Shown here one piece after another: positions 6,435 to 13,349 of a stretch of DNA of 15,532 bases. The position numbers and the translations under genes were made by a program. The stretch comes from Clostridia bacterium (GTDB lineage Bacteria > Bacillota > Clostridia > Oscillospirales > Acutalibacteraceae), in assembly GCA_017631745.1 (NCBI GenBank), contig JAGBSR010000205.1, forward strand, positions 1-15,532, read 5' to 3'. Each line of letters starts with the position of its first letter. Position 1 is the stretch's first letter. Below the pieces are notes generated by a model. The model did not search any database and had not been told where the DNA came from. It saw only the letters and a list, made by a program, of their open reading frames with translations.

Positions 6435-6872
6435 TTATTCTTTTGGGCGTACTATAAGCTTTACACCCTCAATAGCTACAGCGGTAACAGTTTCACCTGC
6501 AGCTATTCTTTCACCGTGTTCGCTTCGCGCTGTCCACTCTTTTCCTGCGCATTTTACTGCGCCCACAGAAACGAGGTTGTCAATATCCTCAGTTACAATG
6601 CATTCTTTACCGATTACCATATCGGAATTCGTAGGCTGGTGGTGACTCTTGCTGAAATATTTTTTTGCAAGCTTTCTTGTGGGTATCAGGGTCACTATGG
6701 TAACCGCAATAAACACAACTATCTGCAACCACAGCTTACCGCCCAGAAGCGATGTAACAAGAGCCGCAAGTGCGCCGAAGGCAAACCAGATGGTCATGAG
6801 ATTTACAGTGGCTGCCTCAACAATAAAAAGTACTATAATTGAAATCAGCCAGAACAGTGTCATTTCCTTCAA
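6435..6872 (-). CDS. NfeD family membrane protein (short form)
   Basis: A 145-residue protein of the short NfeD class, the usual partner of SPFH proteins. Residues about 5-65 are three or so membrane helices (LFWLISIIVLFIVEAA and the following Leu/Ala-rich stretch). Residues about 80-143 form the small beta-barrel (OB-fold) NfeD C-domain, with MVIGKECIVTEDI, VGAVKCAGKEWTARS and ETVTAVAIEGVKLIVRP. It has no ClpP-like protease part. The start is probably the TTG at 6870-6872: AGGAGG (6880-6885) lies 7 bases upstream, while the in-frame ATG at 6863 would be 16 bases away. It begins the operon with the SPFH gene and has its own promoter at 6936-6964. A leader hairpin (6890-6897/6906-6913) sits just before the ribosome site. 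Confidence 0.9.
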   Translation of the reverse strand: MKEMTLFWLISIIVLFIVEAATVNLMTIWFAFGALAALVTSLLGGKLWLQIVVFIAVTIVTLIPTRKLAKKYFSKSHHQPTNSDMVIGKECIVTEDIDNLVSVGAVKCAGKEWTARSEHGERIAAGETVTAVAIEGVKLIVRPKE

Positions 6873-6889
6873 AATTCAACCTCCTTTTC

Positions 6890-6913
6890 TTTCAGGTTTT
6901 AATTCACCTGAAA
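6890..6913 (-). promoter_or_regulatory. Leader hairpin ahead of nfeD
   Basis: TTTCAGGT (6890-6897) pairs with ACCTGAAA (6906-6913) over an 8-base loop. It ends 4 bases from the AGGAGG site. It may protect or modulate the mRNA 5' region, or be a palindromic operator; nothing more can be said. Confidence 0.4.
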
Positions 6914-6935
6914 CTATCGACATCCGTCTAAGTCA

Positions 6936-6964
6936 ATATTAGAATATGCCGTACGTTTTGTCAA
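6936..6964 (-). promoter_or_regulatory. Promoter of the nfeD-SPFH operon
   Basis: On the minus strand, TTGACA (6959-6964), 17 bases, then TAATAT (6936-6941). A stray TATAAT at 7052-7057 (minus) with no good -35 may be a second, weak start. Confidence 0.8.
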
Positions 6965-7123
6965 TATGTTCAGATGATTTTTCCTCATAAGATTAATCCA
7001 AATCTTTACATTTTGCCTCTTCCTCTCTTTTGTTTTCATCGGATTGTCTTAATTATACGGCAGAGGTACACAAAAATAAATGAAGTTTTCAGCAAAATAA
7101 CCCTCTGTATTTTCACTTAAACA

Positions 7124-7152
7124 GCAAAAAAGCGCACCTCGGGGTGCGCTTT
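7124..7152 (-). terminator. Terminator of the XRE-type gene
   Basis: AAAGCGCACC (7129-7138) pairs with GGTGCGCTTT (7143-7152) around TCGG. On the minus strand it is followed by a T-run. Confidence 0.9.
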
Positions 7153-7156
7153 CGGA

Positions 7157-7666
7157 TTATTTGTTTTTGCGTTTTTCATATTCGGCTTTGTCTATCTTAC
7201 CCTCAGCCAGCATCTTTTCCGACCAGAGCTGCAAAGTTTCCACAGCAACGGATATTCGCTCAAGCTCACTCTGAATGTAGATGAAATCGTCTATTTCGTC
7301 GTTATCTATTTTGCCGTCGTAGGTTATCTCAACAAGGCGGTCTTTTTTGCTTTGCATAGAGTTGAGATACGCCAGCATTTCAAGCACTATCTGTGACAAG
7401 TCCTTTGTTTTGATTTCAGGCACATACTGCTGACCTATGGGACACTGATGGGAGCAGTAATGATTACAAAGATGAGGAGCCTTATAGCCCTTTGCCATTG
7501 CAAGTATATCTTCCGGGTGAGGAATAATTCGCTCGTTTTCGATTTTTTCAATTCTCTCCGGCGGTAACCCCTCAAGAATTTCACTTGCCTTTTCTCTTGT
7601 CAGATCAAGCTCTTCTCTTGTGGTGTGATATATATTCTTATTAGCTTTTACTGAAGCTCTTGCCAT
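7157..7666 (-). CDS. XRE-type helix-turn-helix regulator with Cys/His cluster
   Basis: A 169-residue protein. Residues about 13-62 look like a Cro/C1-type (XRE) helix-turn-helix: TREELDLTREKASEILEGL, then PPERIEKIENERIIPHPEDILAMAKGY. It is followed at once by a small cluster, C67-x3-C71-x3-C75 with H65, H69 and H73, ending in PIG. The second half (about 85-169) is helical and charged and may form a coiled coil for dimer contacts. The Cys/His motif could bind metal or sense redox state; this is inference. The frame can start at a GTG (7675), but that codon abuts the GGGAG ribosome site, whereas the ATG at 7664-7666 is 8 bases from it. It is a single-gene unit with an almost perfect promoter. 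No obvious target gene is adjacent. Confidence 0.75.
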   Translation of the reverse strand: MARASVKANKNIYHTTREELDLTREKASEILEGLPPERIEKIENERIIPHPEDILAMAKGYKAPHLCNHYCSHQCPIGQQYVPEIKTKDLSQIVLEMLAYLNSMQSKKDRLVEITYDGKIDNDEIDDFIYIQSELERISVAVETLQLWSEKMLAEGKIDKAEYEKRKNK

Positions 7667-7695
7667 TTTGCTCACTCCCTGATTTTTATAGTAGC

Positions 7696-7724
7696 ATTAT
7701 ACCATTTTCGCATTTTTTCGTCAA
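7696..7724 (-). promoter_or_regulatory. Promoter of the XRE-type gene
   Basis: On the minus strand, TTGACG (7719-7724), 17 bases, TATAAT (7696-7701) with TGG before it. Repeat A2 begins about 10 bases upstream of the -35. Confidence 0.88.
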
Positions 7725-7733
7725 GGCACGGGC

Positions 7734-7824
7734 TGAGGGGGGCTGACGCGAAACCGCGAAGCGGTTTCGTGGGAGCTCTGCGAGCTCCCCGTGCCGAAAT
7801 TCGGCACCATCAGCCCCCGCCTCA
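7734..7824. repeat. Three-arm cloverleaf repeat, copy A2
   Basis: The outer stem is 7738-7746 with 7810-7818 (GGGGGCTGA), extended by TGAG/CTCA past a 2-base bulge. Three hairpins follow: 7747-7771 (11 bp with one G-U pair, loop GAA), 7771-7789 (8 bp, loop TGC, sharing base 7771) and 7791-7807 (7 bp, loop AAT). It lies between the divergent promoters of the XRE gene and tRNA-Thr. Confidence 0.85.
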
Positions 7825-7860
7825 CCGACATCTGGCTTTTAATAAATTTCATCAAACCAC

Positions 7861-7889
7861 TTGATTATAATATATCTTTTGAGTATAAT
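7861..7889 (+). promoter_or_regulatory. Promoter of tRNA-Thr
   Basis: TTGATT (7861-7866), 17 bases, TATAAT (7884-7889), 13 bases before the mature 5' end. Confidence 0.85.
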
Positions 7890-7902
7890 AATATTCACAC
7901 TC

Positions 7903-7978
7903 GCTGGTATAGCTCAGTTGGTAGAGCAGCGCATTCGTAATGCGCAGGTCGCGTGTTCGAGTCACGTTTCCAGCTCCA
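7903..7978 (+). tRNA. tRNA-Thr (anticodon CGT)
   Basis: A 76-base cloverleaf with encoded CCA (7976-7978) and discriminator T. The anticodon stem GCGCA/TGCGC holds the loop TTCGTAA, giving CGT, which reads the Thr codon ACG. The acceptor stem GCTGGTA/TTCCAGC has a T-T mismatch at pair 6-67, and the T-stem has a G-T pair at its base. Confidence 0.95.
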
Positions 7979-7983
7979 TAAGG

Positions 7984-8009
7984 CAGGTTGCAAAAGCAGC
8001 CTGTTTTTT
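7984..8009 (+). terminator. Terminator of tRNA-Thr
   Basis: CAGGTTGC (7984-7991) pairs with GCAGCCTG (7996-8003) around AAAA and is followed by six T residues. Confidence 0.88.
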
Positions 8010-8011
8010 AT

Positions 8012-8040
8012 TTGACAGAAATCTCCAAATGTGTTATATT
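8012..8040 (+). promoter_or_regulatory. Promoter of the TetR-type gene
   Basis: Consensus TTGACA (8012-8017), 17 bases, TATATT (8035-8040) with TGT before it. Confidence 0.88.
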
Positions 8041-8058
8041 GTTGTTACAAAGTTATAA
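8034..8058. promoter_or_regulatory. Possible operator over the tetR start site
   Basis: An imperfect palindrome (TTATA...TATAA ends; 8 of 11 positions symmetric about a 3-base centre) overlaps the -10 and start site. TetR-type proteins often repress their own gene from such a site. The symmetry is weak and the sequence AT-rich. Confidence 0.3.
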
Positions 8059-8115
8059 ATTATGTACCAAAAATTACACATTGTAAAAAAACGCACAACG
8101 GAACGGAGGATGACA

Positions 8116-8724
8116 ATGGCCAATAAGGAATACAGCTGTGTTAAGAAAACAAAAAAAGCCTTTGAAAACAGTCTTGCTTATCTCGCAAAGGATCATCAGC
8201 TCAATAAAATTTCCGTTAAAGAGCTTTGCGAAGTTGCCGAGCTGAGCCGAAATGCTTTTTACTTTCATTATAAGGATATCAACGACCTTATCAGCGATAT
8301 AGAAGATAATATTATCAATGAGGTTGCAACTATCCTGCAGGATGTTGAAAATATAGGCTTTCCGCACAGCGTTTATGCTACCATCGACGGTTTTATAGAT
8401 CTTTTCGAAGCACGCCGCGACACGGTACATATGCTTATGGATAAATCTTTTTCCACTTCATTCACCGAAAGAATGAGCAAAATGTTCAGTGAGTCCAACT
8501 ATAAATACTTCAAACAGTTCAACGGTGACCGTTCAAGAGTCAGCTATGAGTTTTTCTATATTTATCTTTCCGGCGGATTTTATGATGTGGTGAGATATTG
8601 GCTCGACCATCAGGACAAGATGAGCAAAAGTGCCCTCAAAGGCCTTTGCTATGTGCTCATCAAGCGCCTTATTGTACCTGTCGACCCGGATATTAATGCT
8701 ATCATCTCCCCTAAGGCCGAGTAA
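8116..8724 (+). CDS. TetR/AcrR-type transcriptional regulator
   Basis: A 202-residue DNA-binding protein. The N-terminal helix-turn-helix is at residues about 31-57 (ISVKELCEVAELSRNAFYFHYKDINDL), the standard TetR pattern with the aromatic YFHY recognition end. The C-terminal part (70-202) is helical and should form the dimer and ligand domain; it resembles the C-terminal region found in DhaS-like TetR regulators of Firmicutes. The start is the ATG at 8116: CGGAGG (8104-8109) is 6 bases upstream, while the in-frame ATG at 8110 abuts it and the still longer frame to 8062 begins next to the transcription start. It has its own strong promoter and shares a terminator with a convergent gene. The ligand and targets are unknown; no transporter or enzyme gene is coupled to it. 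Confidence 0.88.
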   Translation: MANKEYSCVKKTKKAFENSLAYLAKDHQLNKISVKELCEVAELSRNAFYFHYKDINDLISDIEDNIINEVATILQDVENIGFPHSVYATIDGFIDLFEARRDTVHMLMDKSFSTSFTERMSKMFSESNYKYFKQFNGDRSRVSYEFFYIYLSGGFYDVVRYWLDHQDKMSKSALKGLCYVLIKRLIVPVDPDINAIISPKAE

Positions 8725-8734
8725 TTTATGCAAC

Positions 8735-8768
8735 AAAAAAGACGGTGTTACCACCGTCTTATATTTTT
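8735..8768. terminator. Shared bidirectional terminator
   Basis: AAGACGGTG (8739-8747) pairs with CACCGTCTT (8752-8760) around TTAC, with an A-run before and ATATTTTT after. It serves the TetR-type gene and the convergent membrane-anchored protein gene. Confidence 0.88.
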
Positions 8769-8771
8769 AAA

Positions 8772-9692
8772 TTAATATGTGAATGTCCACTTCTCATCAA
8801 GAGCACCGCCGAAGGAAGCAAAAACCTCTTTGCCGAGGAATTTTGTAGCACCTGTACCTTCCATCGGAAGCTTGTTAATAATCTCAACAACCTTGCCATC
8901 GGGATTAACAACAACAGAAATTGTTGAACCGGGATAGTGCATATCTGCTTTAGTAAGAGTAATGGGAAGATCAAGAGAAACAAGATCAAGATAGCCGATA
9001 ACAGTTGAGTTATAAGTAGGCACAGGATTTGCCATTGATGTATCTTCTACAACCATCACAATAGTATACATTGTATTTTCGCCGACTTTTTCAACCTTGG
9101 CCGAAGCAACACCGGCATCAACAGCTGAGAAGTCCTTACGTGTGGGAGGAATTACATCCCAAGGAGTAACAGCTTTTCCGTCTGCATCAGTAGCCTGACC
9201 GTTTACGAATGTGTAGTTTTCTTCGCCGCCGAATTTATCTGTAATGCTTGTGATAATATTATTGATTGTGCTGACAAAGCCCTGAGCTGTGCAATCAGTT
9301 ACGCTTACATTAACAACACTTGTTCCGCTAGCTGTCATATTCTGTTCTTTTTTAACCTGATTCACGTACTTATTAACTTCAGCAACAATCTCTTCCTTTG
9401 AAAGGCTGAGAGGATCTTTAGCGGTTGGAGCTGTTGAGCTGTTATCAGTAGTTGTGTCATCAGTACCGGGAACAGTAGGCTGAGGATCGGTAGGTTCAGG
9501 AACTGTTGAAGGCTCTGTTGTTGAGGGAAGAGTGGGCTGAGGATTTGTAGGCTGAGTTGTTGATGTTACAGGGTTAACTGTATCGATAGGATTCTGAGCC
9601 TTTTTCTCTTTATATGCACCCAGCTCGAAGCCCATTACAAAAAACCAGACAGCGAGAACAACTGCAATGATAGCTTTTATTTCTTTTCTCAT
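8772..9692 (-). CDS. Membrane-anchored extracellular protein with Pro/Thr linker
   Basis: A 306-residue protein of no family I recognise. Residues about 5-25 are one membrane helix (AIIAVVLAVWFFVMGFELGAY) with no clear cleavage site, so it is probably an N-terminal anchor. Residues 33-95 form a linker rich in Pro, Thr and Ser, with repeated TTQPT, PQPT and EPT units, typical of wall-spanning spacers. Residues 96-306 form a globular domain outside the cell: helices (LSKEEIVAEVNKYVNQV), then beta-rich sequence ending in GKVVEIINKLPMEGTG. The ATG at 9690-9692 has AAGGAG at the right distance; the longer GTG start at 9701 abuts it. A single-gene unit. The function could be envelope sensing or binding; no catalytic motif is seen. 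Confidence 0.8.
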   Translation of the reverse strand: MRKEIKAIIAVVLAVWFFVMGFELGAYKEKKAQNPIDTVNPVTSTTQPTNPQPTLPSTTEPSTVPEPTDPQPTVPGTDDTTTDNSSTAPTAKDPLSLSKEEIVAEVNKYVNQVKKEQNMTASGTSVVNVSVTDCTAQGFVSTINNIITSITDKFGGEENYTFVNGQATDADGKAVTPWDVIPPTRKDFSAVDAGVASAKVEKVGENTMYTIVMVVEDTSMANPVPTYNSTVIGYLDLVSLDLPITLTKADMHYPGSTISVVVNPDGKVVEIINKLPMEGTGATKFLGKEVFASFGGALDEKWTFTY

Positions 9693-9772
9693 GATAAGCA
9701 CTCCTTTAAATTGTATAAGAAATATTAAGATATTTAACAGATAAATTACATAGCAAACAAGTCGCTACTAAT

Positions 9773-9802
9773 AAAATACTACATCATAAAGGGCCTTGTC
9801 AA
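9773..9802 (-). promoter_or_regulatory. Promoter of the membrane-anchored protein gene
   Basis: On the minus strand, consensus TTGACA (9797-9802), 18 bases, then TATTTT (9773-9778). The leader is about 75 bases and AT-rich. Confidence 0.65.
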
Positions 9803-9904
9803 GAGCAATAATAAAAATATAGAATGAATAAATCGTTAATTTACTGCTTATTAACTCTATCACCAAATAAGAAAAACAATGTTAATTTCCATGTTACAAA
9901 TACG

Positions 9905-9948
9905 CAAAAAATTGCACAATTTCACGGGATTCACGATATATTGTGCAA
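9905..9948 (-). terminator. Probable terminator of the UspA-like gene
   Basis: TTGCACAAT (9912-9920) pairs perfectly with ATTGTGCAA (9940-9948) over a 19-base loop. On the minus strand the stem is followed by TTTTTTG. The long loop lowers confidence. Confidence 0.65.
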
Positions 9949-9955
9949 CTGAATA

Positions 9956-10384
9956 TTATCTTACGCTTTGCATCGCCTCATAAGGCAATATGTTATAAAT
10001 TACACCCTGGGCATCTACCATACTTACAGGAACATCCGGCAAAAGCAGATGTATGGCAGAAACAAAATCATTGCTTCTTTCTCCCGGGAAACCCGCCACA
10101 AGAGTCAGGGGCTTTCTTTTTGCTATGTGTGCCGATACGGTCAGTATGGGGTCATCGCTGAAATAAACAGCCATCTCACCCTTTTCACTTCTTGCTGTCT
10201 GATACAGTTTCTCTATTGTATCAGGCTCAATTTTATATACTCCGTCACCCTGACATAAAGGCAACACCGATACCACTTCTAATTTTGCGCCGTGCTTTTC
10301 GGCAATGGCTCTGCCTGACTTAACAAGCTGCTTCGAAGACTCCTGAGGCGTGATACAAACCAAAACAGTCTTTTCTTTTTTCAT
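9956..10384 (-). CDS. UspA-like universal stress domain protein
   Basis: A 142-residue single-domain protein. KTVLVCITPQESSKQLVKSGRAIAEKHGAKLEVVSVLP at the N-terminus is the opening strand-helix-strand of the Usp alpha/beta fold, as also seen in the KdpD sensor's Usp part. Length is normal for a lone Usp. The C-terminal ATP-binding motif (G-x2-G-x9-G-S/T in ATP-type Usps) appears only as GFPG near residue 98, without the second half, so nucleotide binding is doubtful. The start is the ATG at 10382-10384, with AGGAGGT ideally placed; the frame can be extended to 10426 but would cross that ribosome site. No partner gene is coupled. Its promoter must lie within or next to the 193-bp repeat (10428-10620). 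Confidence 0.7.
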   Translation of the reverse strand: MKKEKTVLVCITPQESSKQLVKSGRAIAEKHGAKLEVVSVLPLCQGDGVYKIEPDTIEKLYQTARSEKGEMAVYFSDDPILTVSAHIAKRKPLTLVAGFPGERSNDFVSAIHLLLPDVPVSMVDAQGVIYNILPYEAMQSVR

Positions 10385-10427
10385 GGAAAGCTTACCTCCT
10401 TTTCCACTTTCAGTATAAAATACCAAG

Positions 10428-10620
10428 CTTAAAGATAACTAAAAATATCCGCAATATATAATATAATCACTGCGGGATGATTTTATGAAGGCTCGATGCC
10501 TGTTTAAGTGAAAAAGTTATTAAAGGGGTAAGCTGTGCAAGGGGGCTCCGTGAAATCGCGAAGCGATTTATGAGGATGCCCTCAGGGCATCATCGCGCCG
10601 TATACGGCGACGGAGCCCCC
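10428..10620 (+). repeat. 193-bp dispersed repeat, left copy (inverted partner at 15340-15532)
   Basis: This segment matches the reverse complement of 15340-15532 over exactly equal length. Bases 10428-10551 differ at one position (10524 region, GGGG against CGGG); the remainder is the three-arm element A3, diverging in arms but not in layout. The AT-rich 112-base part has no open frame and contains a weak CCGCA/TGCGG stem. Confidence 0.92.
10541..10620. repeat. Three-arm cloverleaf repeat, copy A3
   Basis: The outer stem GGGGGCTCCGT (10541-10551) pairs perfectly with 10610-10620. The hairpins are 10553-10569 (7 bp, loop GAA), 10575-10591 (7 bp, loop TCA) and 10596-10609 (palindrome CGCCGTATACGGCG). 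The arms match copy A4 read on the other strand. Confidence 0.88.
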
Positions 10621-10636
10621 CTGCCGGCACGGCAAA

Positions 10637-10667
10637 GCCGCCGACTTTCTTGAGGGAAGCCGGCGGC
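10637..10667 (-). terminator. Possible terminator of the RING/DUF2628 gene
   Basis: GCCGCCG (10637-10643) pairs with CGGCGGC (10661-10667), and the stem extends inward with one G-U pair. It lies 6 bases after the stop on the minus strand. The T-tail there is short (TTT), while the plus strand has TATTTT. Confidence 0.6.
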
Positions 10668-10672
10668 ATATT

Positions 10673-11791
10673 TTAATACATAAGATAACCTGCAAGATAA
10701 GAAAGTCCCGTTTCTGCAAGATACGCAATCAGAACTGCAATCATTGACGCGCCGCCGTTTTTAGCAAAGTGCGCTATTCTTTCTCTTACGGTTGTAAGCT
10801 TCATTGCAAGTCTGATATTTTTTACAACATAGCTTTTATAAAGCCTGTTGGCAATGAAACCGCAGATAAGATGCATCAGAAAGGTTACACCGCTGACAAT
10901 CAGCGCAGGCATTATCAGCGTCTGAAGCCGAGCCATTGCTTCCGTGAGCATTGCATCGGTCATAGTCTCGATATTTGTTAAAAATGCTTCATACTCTGCT
11001 AAAAATTCTGCAAGAGCAGGTGCTGTTACAATGCTTATGCAAAGCTGAACAGTCAGCATAATTACACCTGGCTTATAAAGTCTGCGATAAAAGAACCAAT
11101 AAGGCGCAAAGAAAAACGCCCCCCAGTTAAAGCTGTTTCTGCCGTTGAGATCGCTTCTTTTGAATTTATCAATATATGTCTGTGCATTGTTTCTGATAAA
11201 AGCTCCGACGGTATTGGTTTTCACACCGCAGGTTAAATCGTCGTCAGGATATGGCCCCTTGAAGATATTGGCATCGTTATTGAAAAACTCCGCACTGCCG
11301 ACTGTGGGCTGCGGTTCTTTTTCTTCGGGTACGCCCTCTACCTCTGCTGAAGTGTCAAAGCCTTCTCCGACACCAACCGTAAAAGGCGGTTTATATTCAG
11401 GTACATTTTCATCAGTGCTGTTTCTTTTAGGGTCAGAGTCTTGCTGCTGTTTCATAGACTCGACAACATTTATGCCGAACATGGTGAATTTCATTCCGCA
11501 GTTACGGCAGACCTCACTGCCTGCAGGGTTGCTGTGATGACAGTTGGGACAGATAAGCTCCTCGCCTTTTTCCTCCTGATTTACAAGAGTTGAGGTCTTT
11601 ACAGAAGAGCTGTTGTCAACGCTGCCCTGCCAGGTAAAATCAGTACCGTGCAGATGTGAGTTTACACATTTATTCTCTTTATCATAACAGTGACGGTGCT
11701 GAGGTGTCGCACACTCGGGGCAAACCACGATGTCTTCATTTTCAAGAAGCGGCTCATTACAGCCGTCACAAATATTTCCGTTGTATCGCAT
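10673..11791 (-). CDS. Prokaryotic RING + zinc-ribbon + DUF2628 membrane protein
   Basis: A 372-residue protein with three parts. Residues 8-42 hold C8-x2-C11-x12-C24-x2-C27 then H32, H34-C35 and C42, a RING-like double zinc site of the prokaryotic RING family 1 type. Residues 81-98 are a second zinc ribbon (CPNC, then CRNC). Residues about 110-200 are acidic, low-complexity linker. From about 210 the DUF2628 pattern starts (FNWGAFFFAPYWFFYRRLYKPG), with three or four membrane helices up to the C-terminus. The zinc domains should face the cytosol. Prokaryotic RING proteins have been proposed to take part in protein-modification-like or protein-binding roles; no ubiquitin-like or E1/E2 gene is present here. 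The ATG follows AAGGAGA. It is a single-gene unit with promoter 11822-11850. Confidence 0.82.
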   Translation of the reverse strand: MRYNGNICDGCNEPLLENEDIVVCPECATPQHRHCYDKENKCVNSHLHGTDFTWQGSVDNSSSVKTSTLVNQEEKGEELICPNCHHSNPAGSEVCRNCGMKFTMFGINVVESMKQQQDSDPKRNSTDENVPEYKPPFTVGVGEGFDTSAEVEGVPEEKEPQPTVGSAEFFNNDANIFKGPYPDDDLTCGVKTNTVGAFIRNNAQTYIDKFKRSDLNGRNSFNWGAFFFAPYWFFYRRLYKPGVIMLTVQLCISIVTAPALAEFLAEYEAFLTNIETMTDAMLTEAMARLQTLIMPALIVSGVTFLMHLICGFIANRLYKSYVVKNIRLAMKLTTVRERIAHFAKNGGASMIAVLIAYLAETGLSYLAGYLMY

Positions 11792-11821
11792 GGTGTCTCC
11801 TTAAATATATATAGTATTGCT

Positions 11822-11850
11822 ATTGTATATCCTTTCGGGATAAAAATCAA
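11822..11850 (-). promoter_or_regulatory. Promoter of the RING/DUF2628 gene
   Basis: On the minus strand, TTGATT (11845-11850), 17 bases, TACAAT (11822-11827). Confidence 0.75.
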
Positions 11851-11921
11851 TGTTTTCATAATTAAAATTTAACAAAGTTAGTTTAAATGATGTTTAGAAT
11901 ACAGAAAAATATACAATAAAT

Positions 11922-11950
11922 AAAAAAGAAGCGGCTATCCGCACCGCTCC
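11922..11950 (-). terminator. Terminator of the sigma/anti-sigma operon
   Basis: AGCGG (11930-11934) pairs with CCGCT (11944-11948). On the minus strand it is followed by TTCTTTTTTATTT. The stem is short but the T-tail is strong. Confidence 0.65.
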
Positions 11951-11979
11951 TTTTGTAGTGACAATAGTTTTTTTGTTTA

Positions 11980-12750
11980 TCAGAACTGACTCATAAGTTC
12001 TGCAGCAGCTTCGGGGTCGGCCTTGCTCTCGTCCAAATCCAACTCGAAAACCGCCTTGAATCCGTTGTAATTTTCAGCATAGACAATTTCGCCTTTGCTG
12101 TTAGCTGTGATAATATTATTAGTCGGGAACATACCTTCAAAAGCCATAAGCTTCACATGCTCGTTAGCAAAAACCTCTAAATCTGTATATTCAAAGAGAT
12201 AATAGAGCACACCATCTTTGCTATAACCGGAAGCACTCATACCTGCACTGAAAAGTATATCAGGACGGTAACCGTCAACTACGGGTATTACCTGAATGGG
12301 GCTACCTGCCATCTGATCAAGAGCTTCACCGTCATTTCTGTATACAGCCCATACAGCATATGTTCTGTTTTCGCTTACCATAGGACCGTCTTCTTCATAA
12401 GAATAGAAATCCTCACCAAGAGCTGTTCCCATAAAGGTTAAACTGTACACTTCGCCTTTTACAGTTACGGGTTCAAATCCGCTTTCTTCAAACAAGACAG
12501 CAAGCTCTTTTTCGCCAACGCCCTCAGCTACCTGAGATGCCGACAAAAGAGAAATAACCGCATAAGCACCTACAGACAAAGCAAGTATAGCCACAATAAC
12601 TAAAACAGCTACTTTTAAAGGTCTTTTGTTGTGAGACATTAAATCGTCCTTTCTGTGTGCCGCCCTTAATATCTCAACAGTGTTTTCCTCGAAGTTTTCT
12701 GCAAAACGGATGTCGGAAAGTTCTTCTTTGTATTTATCTTTAAAAGTCAT
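11980..12750 (-). CDS. Membrane protein, likely anti-sigma factor
   Basis: A 256-residue protein with one membrane helix at about 46-66 (VAVLVIVAILALSVGAYAVI). The 44-residue cytosolic N-terminus contains a short amphipathic stretch (FEENTVEILRAAHRKDD). The extracytoplasmic part of about 190 residues is acidic and beta-rich, with no catalytic motif. The gene overlaps the sigma factor upstream by 4 bases (ATGA), so the two are translationally coupled. That layout, with one helix and a small inner domain, is typical of anti-sigma factors of Firmicute ECF systems, some carrying DUF4179-type outer domains. No zinc HxxxCxxC motif is present in the inner part. Binding of the sigma factor is inferred from context, not shown by a known domain. 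Confidence 0.75.
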   Translation of the reverse strand: MTFKDKYKEELSDIRFAENFEENTVEILRAAHRKDDLMSHNKRPLKVAVLVIVAILALSVGAYAVISLLSASQVAEGVGEKELAVLFEESGFEPVTVKGEVYSLTFMGTALGEDFYSYEEDGPMVSENRTYAVWAVYRNDGEALDQMAGSPIQVIPVVDGYRPDILFSAGMSASGYSKDGVLYYLFEYTDLEVFANEHVKLMAFEGMFPTNNIITANSKGEIVYAENYNGFKAVFELDLDESKADPEAAAELMSQF

Positions 12751-13223
12751 AATTCGAAGTCTCCTTTCAACATAGTTTTTAAAATGTTTCTTCCTCTGGA
12801 AAGCCGTGTTCCTACTGTTGCACGCGGCAGACTTAAAATTGATGCTATCTCCTTAATGGAGTAGTCTTCATAATAATACAAGTGAATTATAGTGCGGTAT
12901 TTTTCCTCGAGACTCATAACGCACTGCAAAACCTCATTATTGTTTTGCTCATAGGGGATATCCTCATAAATGGGCAGATTTTTCCTACCTTTTGCTTTAA
13001 GCATATTTTTTGATATGTTTATAGTCACTCTCAGAAGCCACGCCTTTTCGTGGTTAGCATCTTTGAAATCAGGTGCTTTCTGAATATATTTCACAAAAGC
13101 ATCCTGAACTGCATCTTCTGAATCGGGTACTGACCCTAAAATTGAGTAGGCCGCATTGAGCATTGACCTGCTGTAGGTTTTAACTGCCATTTCTATGTAT
13201 TCATCACCGGTCAAAGAATACAT
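12747..13223 (-). CDS. ECF-type RNA polymerase sigma factor
   Basis: A 158-residue sigma-70 family protein with only regions 2 and 4, as in ECF sigma factors. Region 2 spans about 8-75 and includes DSEDAVQDAFVKYIQK, which contacts core polymerase and the -10. Region 4 spans about 100-150, with the helix-turn-helix YSIKEIASILSLPRATVGTRLSRGRNILK that reads the -35. The linker between them is short. The ATG follows AAGGAGG, and the gene leads a two-gene operon with the membrane partner. It probably directs an envelope-stress or peptide response. Many ECF factors drive their own operon, but I could not identify a convincing promoter in 13224-13295, which is compatible with a non-housekeeping promoter. 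Confidence 0.93.
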   Translation of the reverse strand: MYSLTGDEYIEMAVKTYSRSMLNAAYSILGSVPDSEDAVQDAFVKYIQKAPDFKDANHEKAWLLRVTINISKNMLKAKGRKNLPIYEDIPYEQNNNEVLQCVMSLEEKYRTIIHLYYYEDYSIKEIASILSLPRATVGTRLSRGRNILKTMLKGDFEL

Positions 13224-13295
13224 CTTTAAAACCTCCTTTCACTTATAAAACAACTGAAAGTGTCGAAATTTTTCATATTGCTCAAAAATTTTATT

Positions 13296-13330
13296 AAAAA
13301 TGGCGGGTAGGGAGTTTCCTACACCGCCAA
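13296..13330 (-). terminator. Terminator of trpS
   Basis: TGGCGG (13301-13306) pairs with CCGCCA (13324-13329). The stem continues inward with GTAGGGA/TTCCTAC past one bulged A. On the minus strand it is followed by TTTTTAAT. Confidence 0.85.
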
Positions 13331-13349
13331 AGTTTGTCGCGTTACAATA

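Noticed and set aside
7052..7057. TATAAT on the minus strand with a nearby ribosome-like site and ATG-TAA minimal frame
   Set aside because: There is no acceptable -35 at 16-18 bases, and the two-codon frame has no support. At most it is a weak second start for the nfeD operon.
7110..7124. 15-base exact match (TTTTCACTTAAACAG) to 15446-15460 in the 193-bp repeat
   Set aside because: A match of this length in AT-rich sequence is close to chance for a 15.5-kb window, and flanks do not align.
7861..8058. Plus-strand frame of 65 codons over tRNA-Thr
   Set aside because: It starts in the tRNA promoter and passes through the tRNA and its terminator.
13224..13295. ECF-dependent autoregulatory promoter ahead of the sigma gene
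   Set aside because: Several AAT/TCGACA-like words exist, but no pair with proper spacing and a recognisable -10 could be defended.
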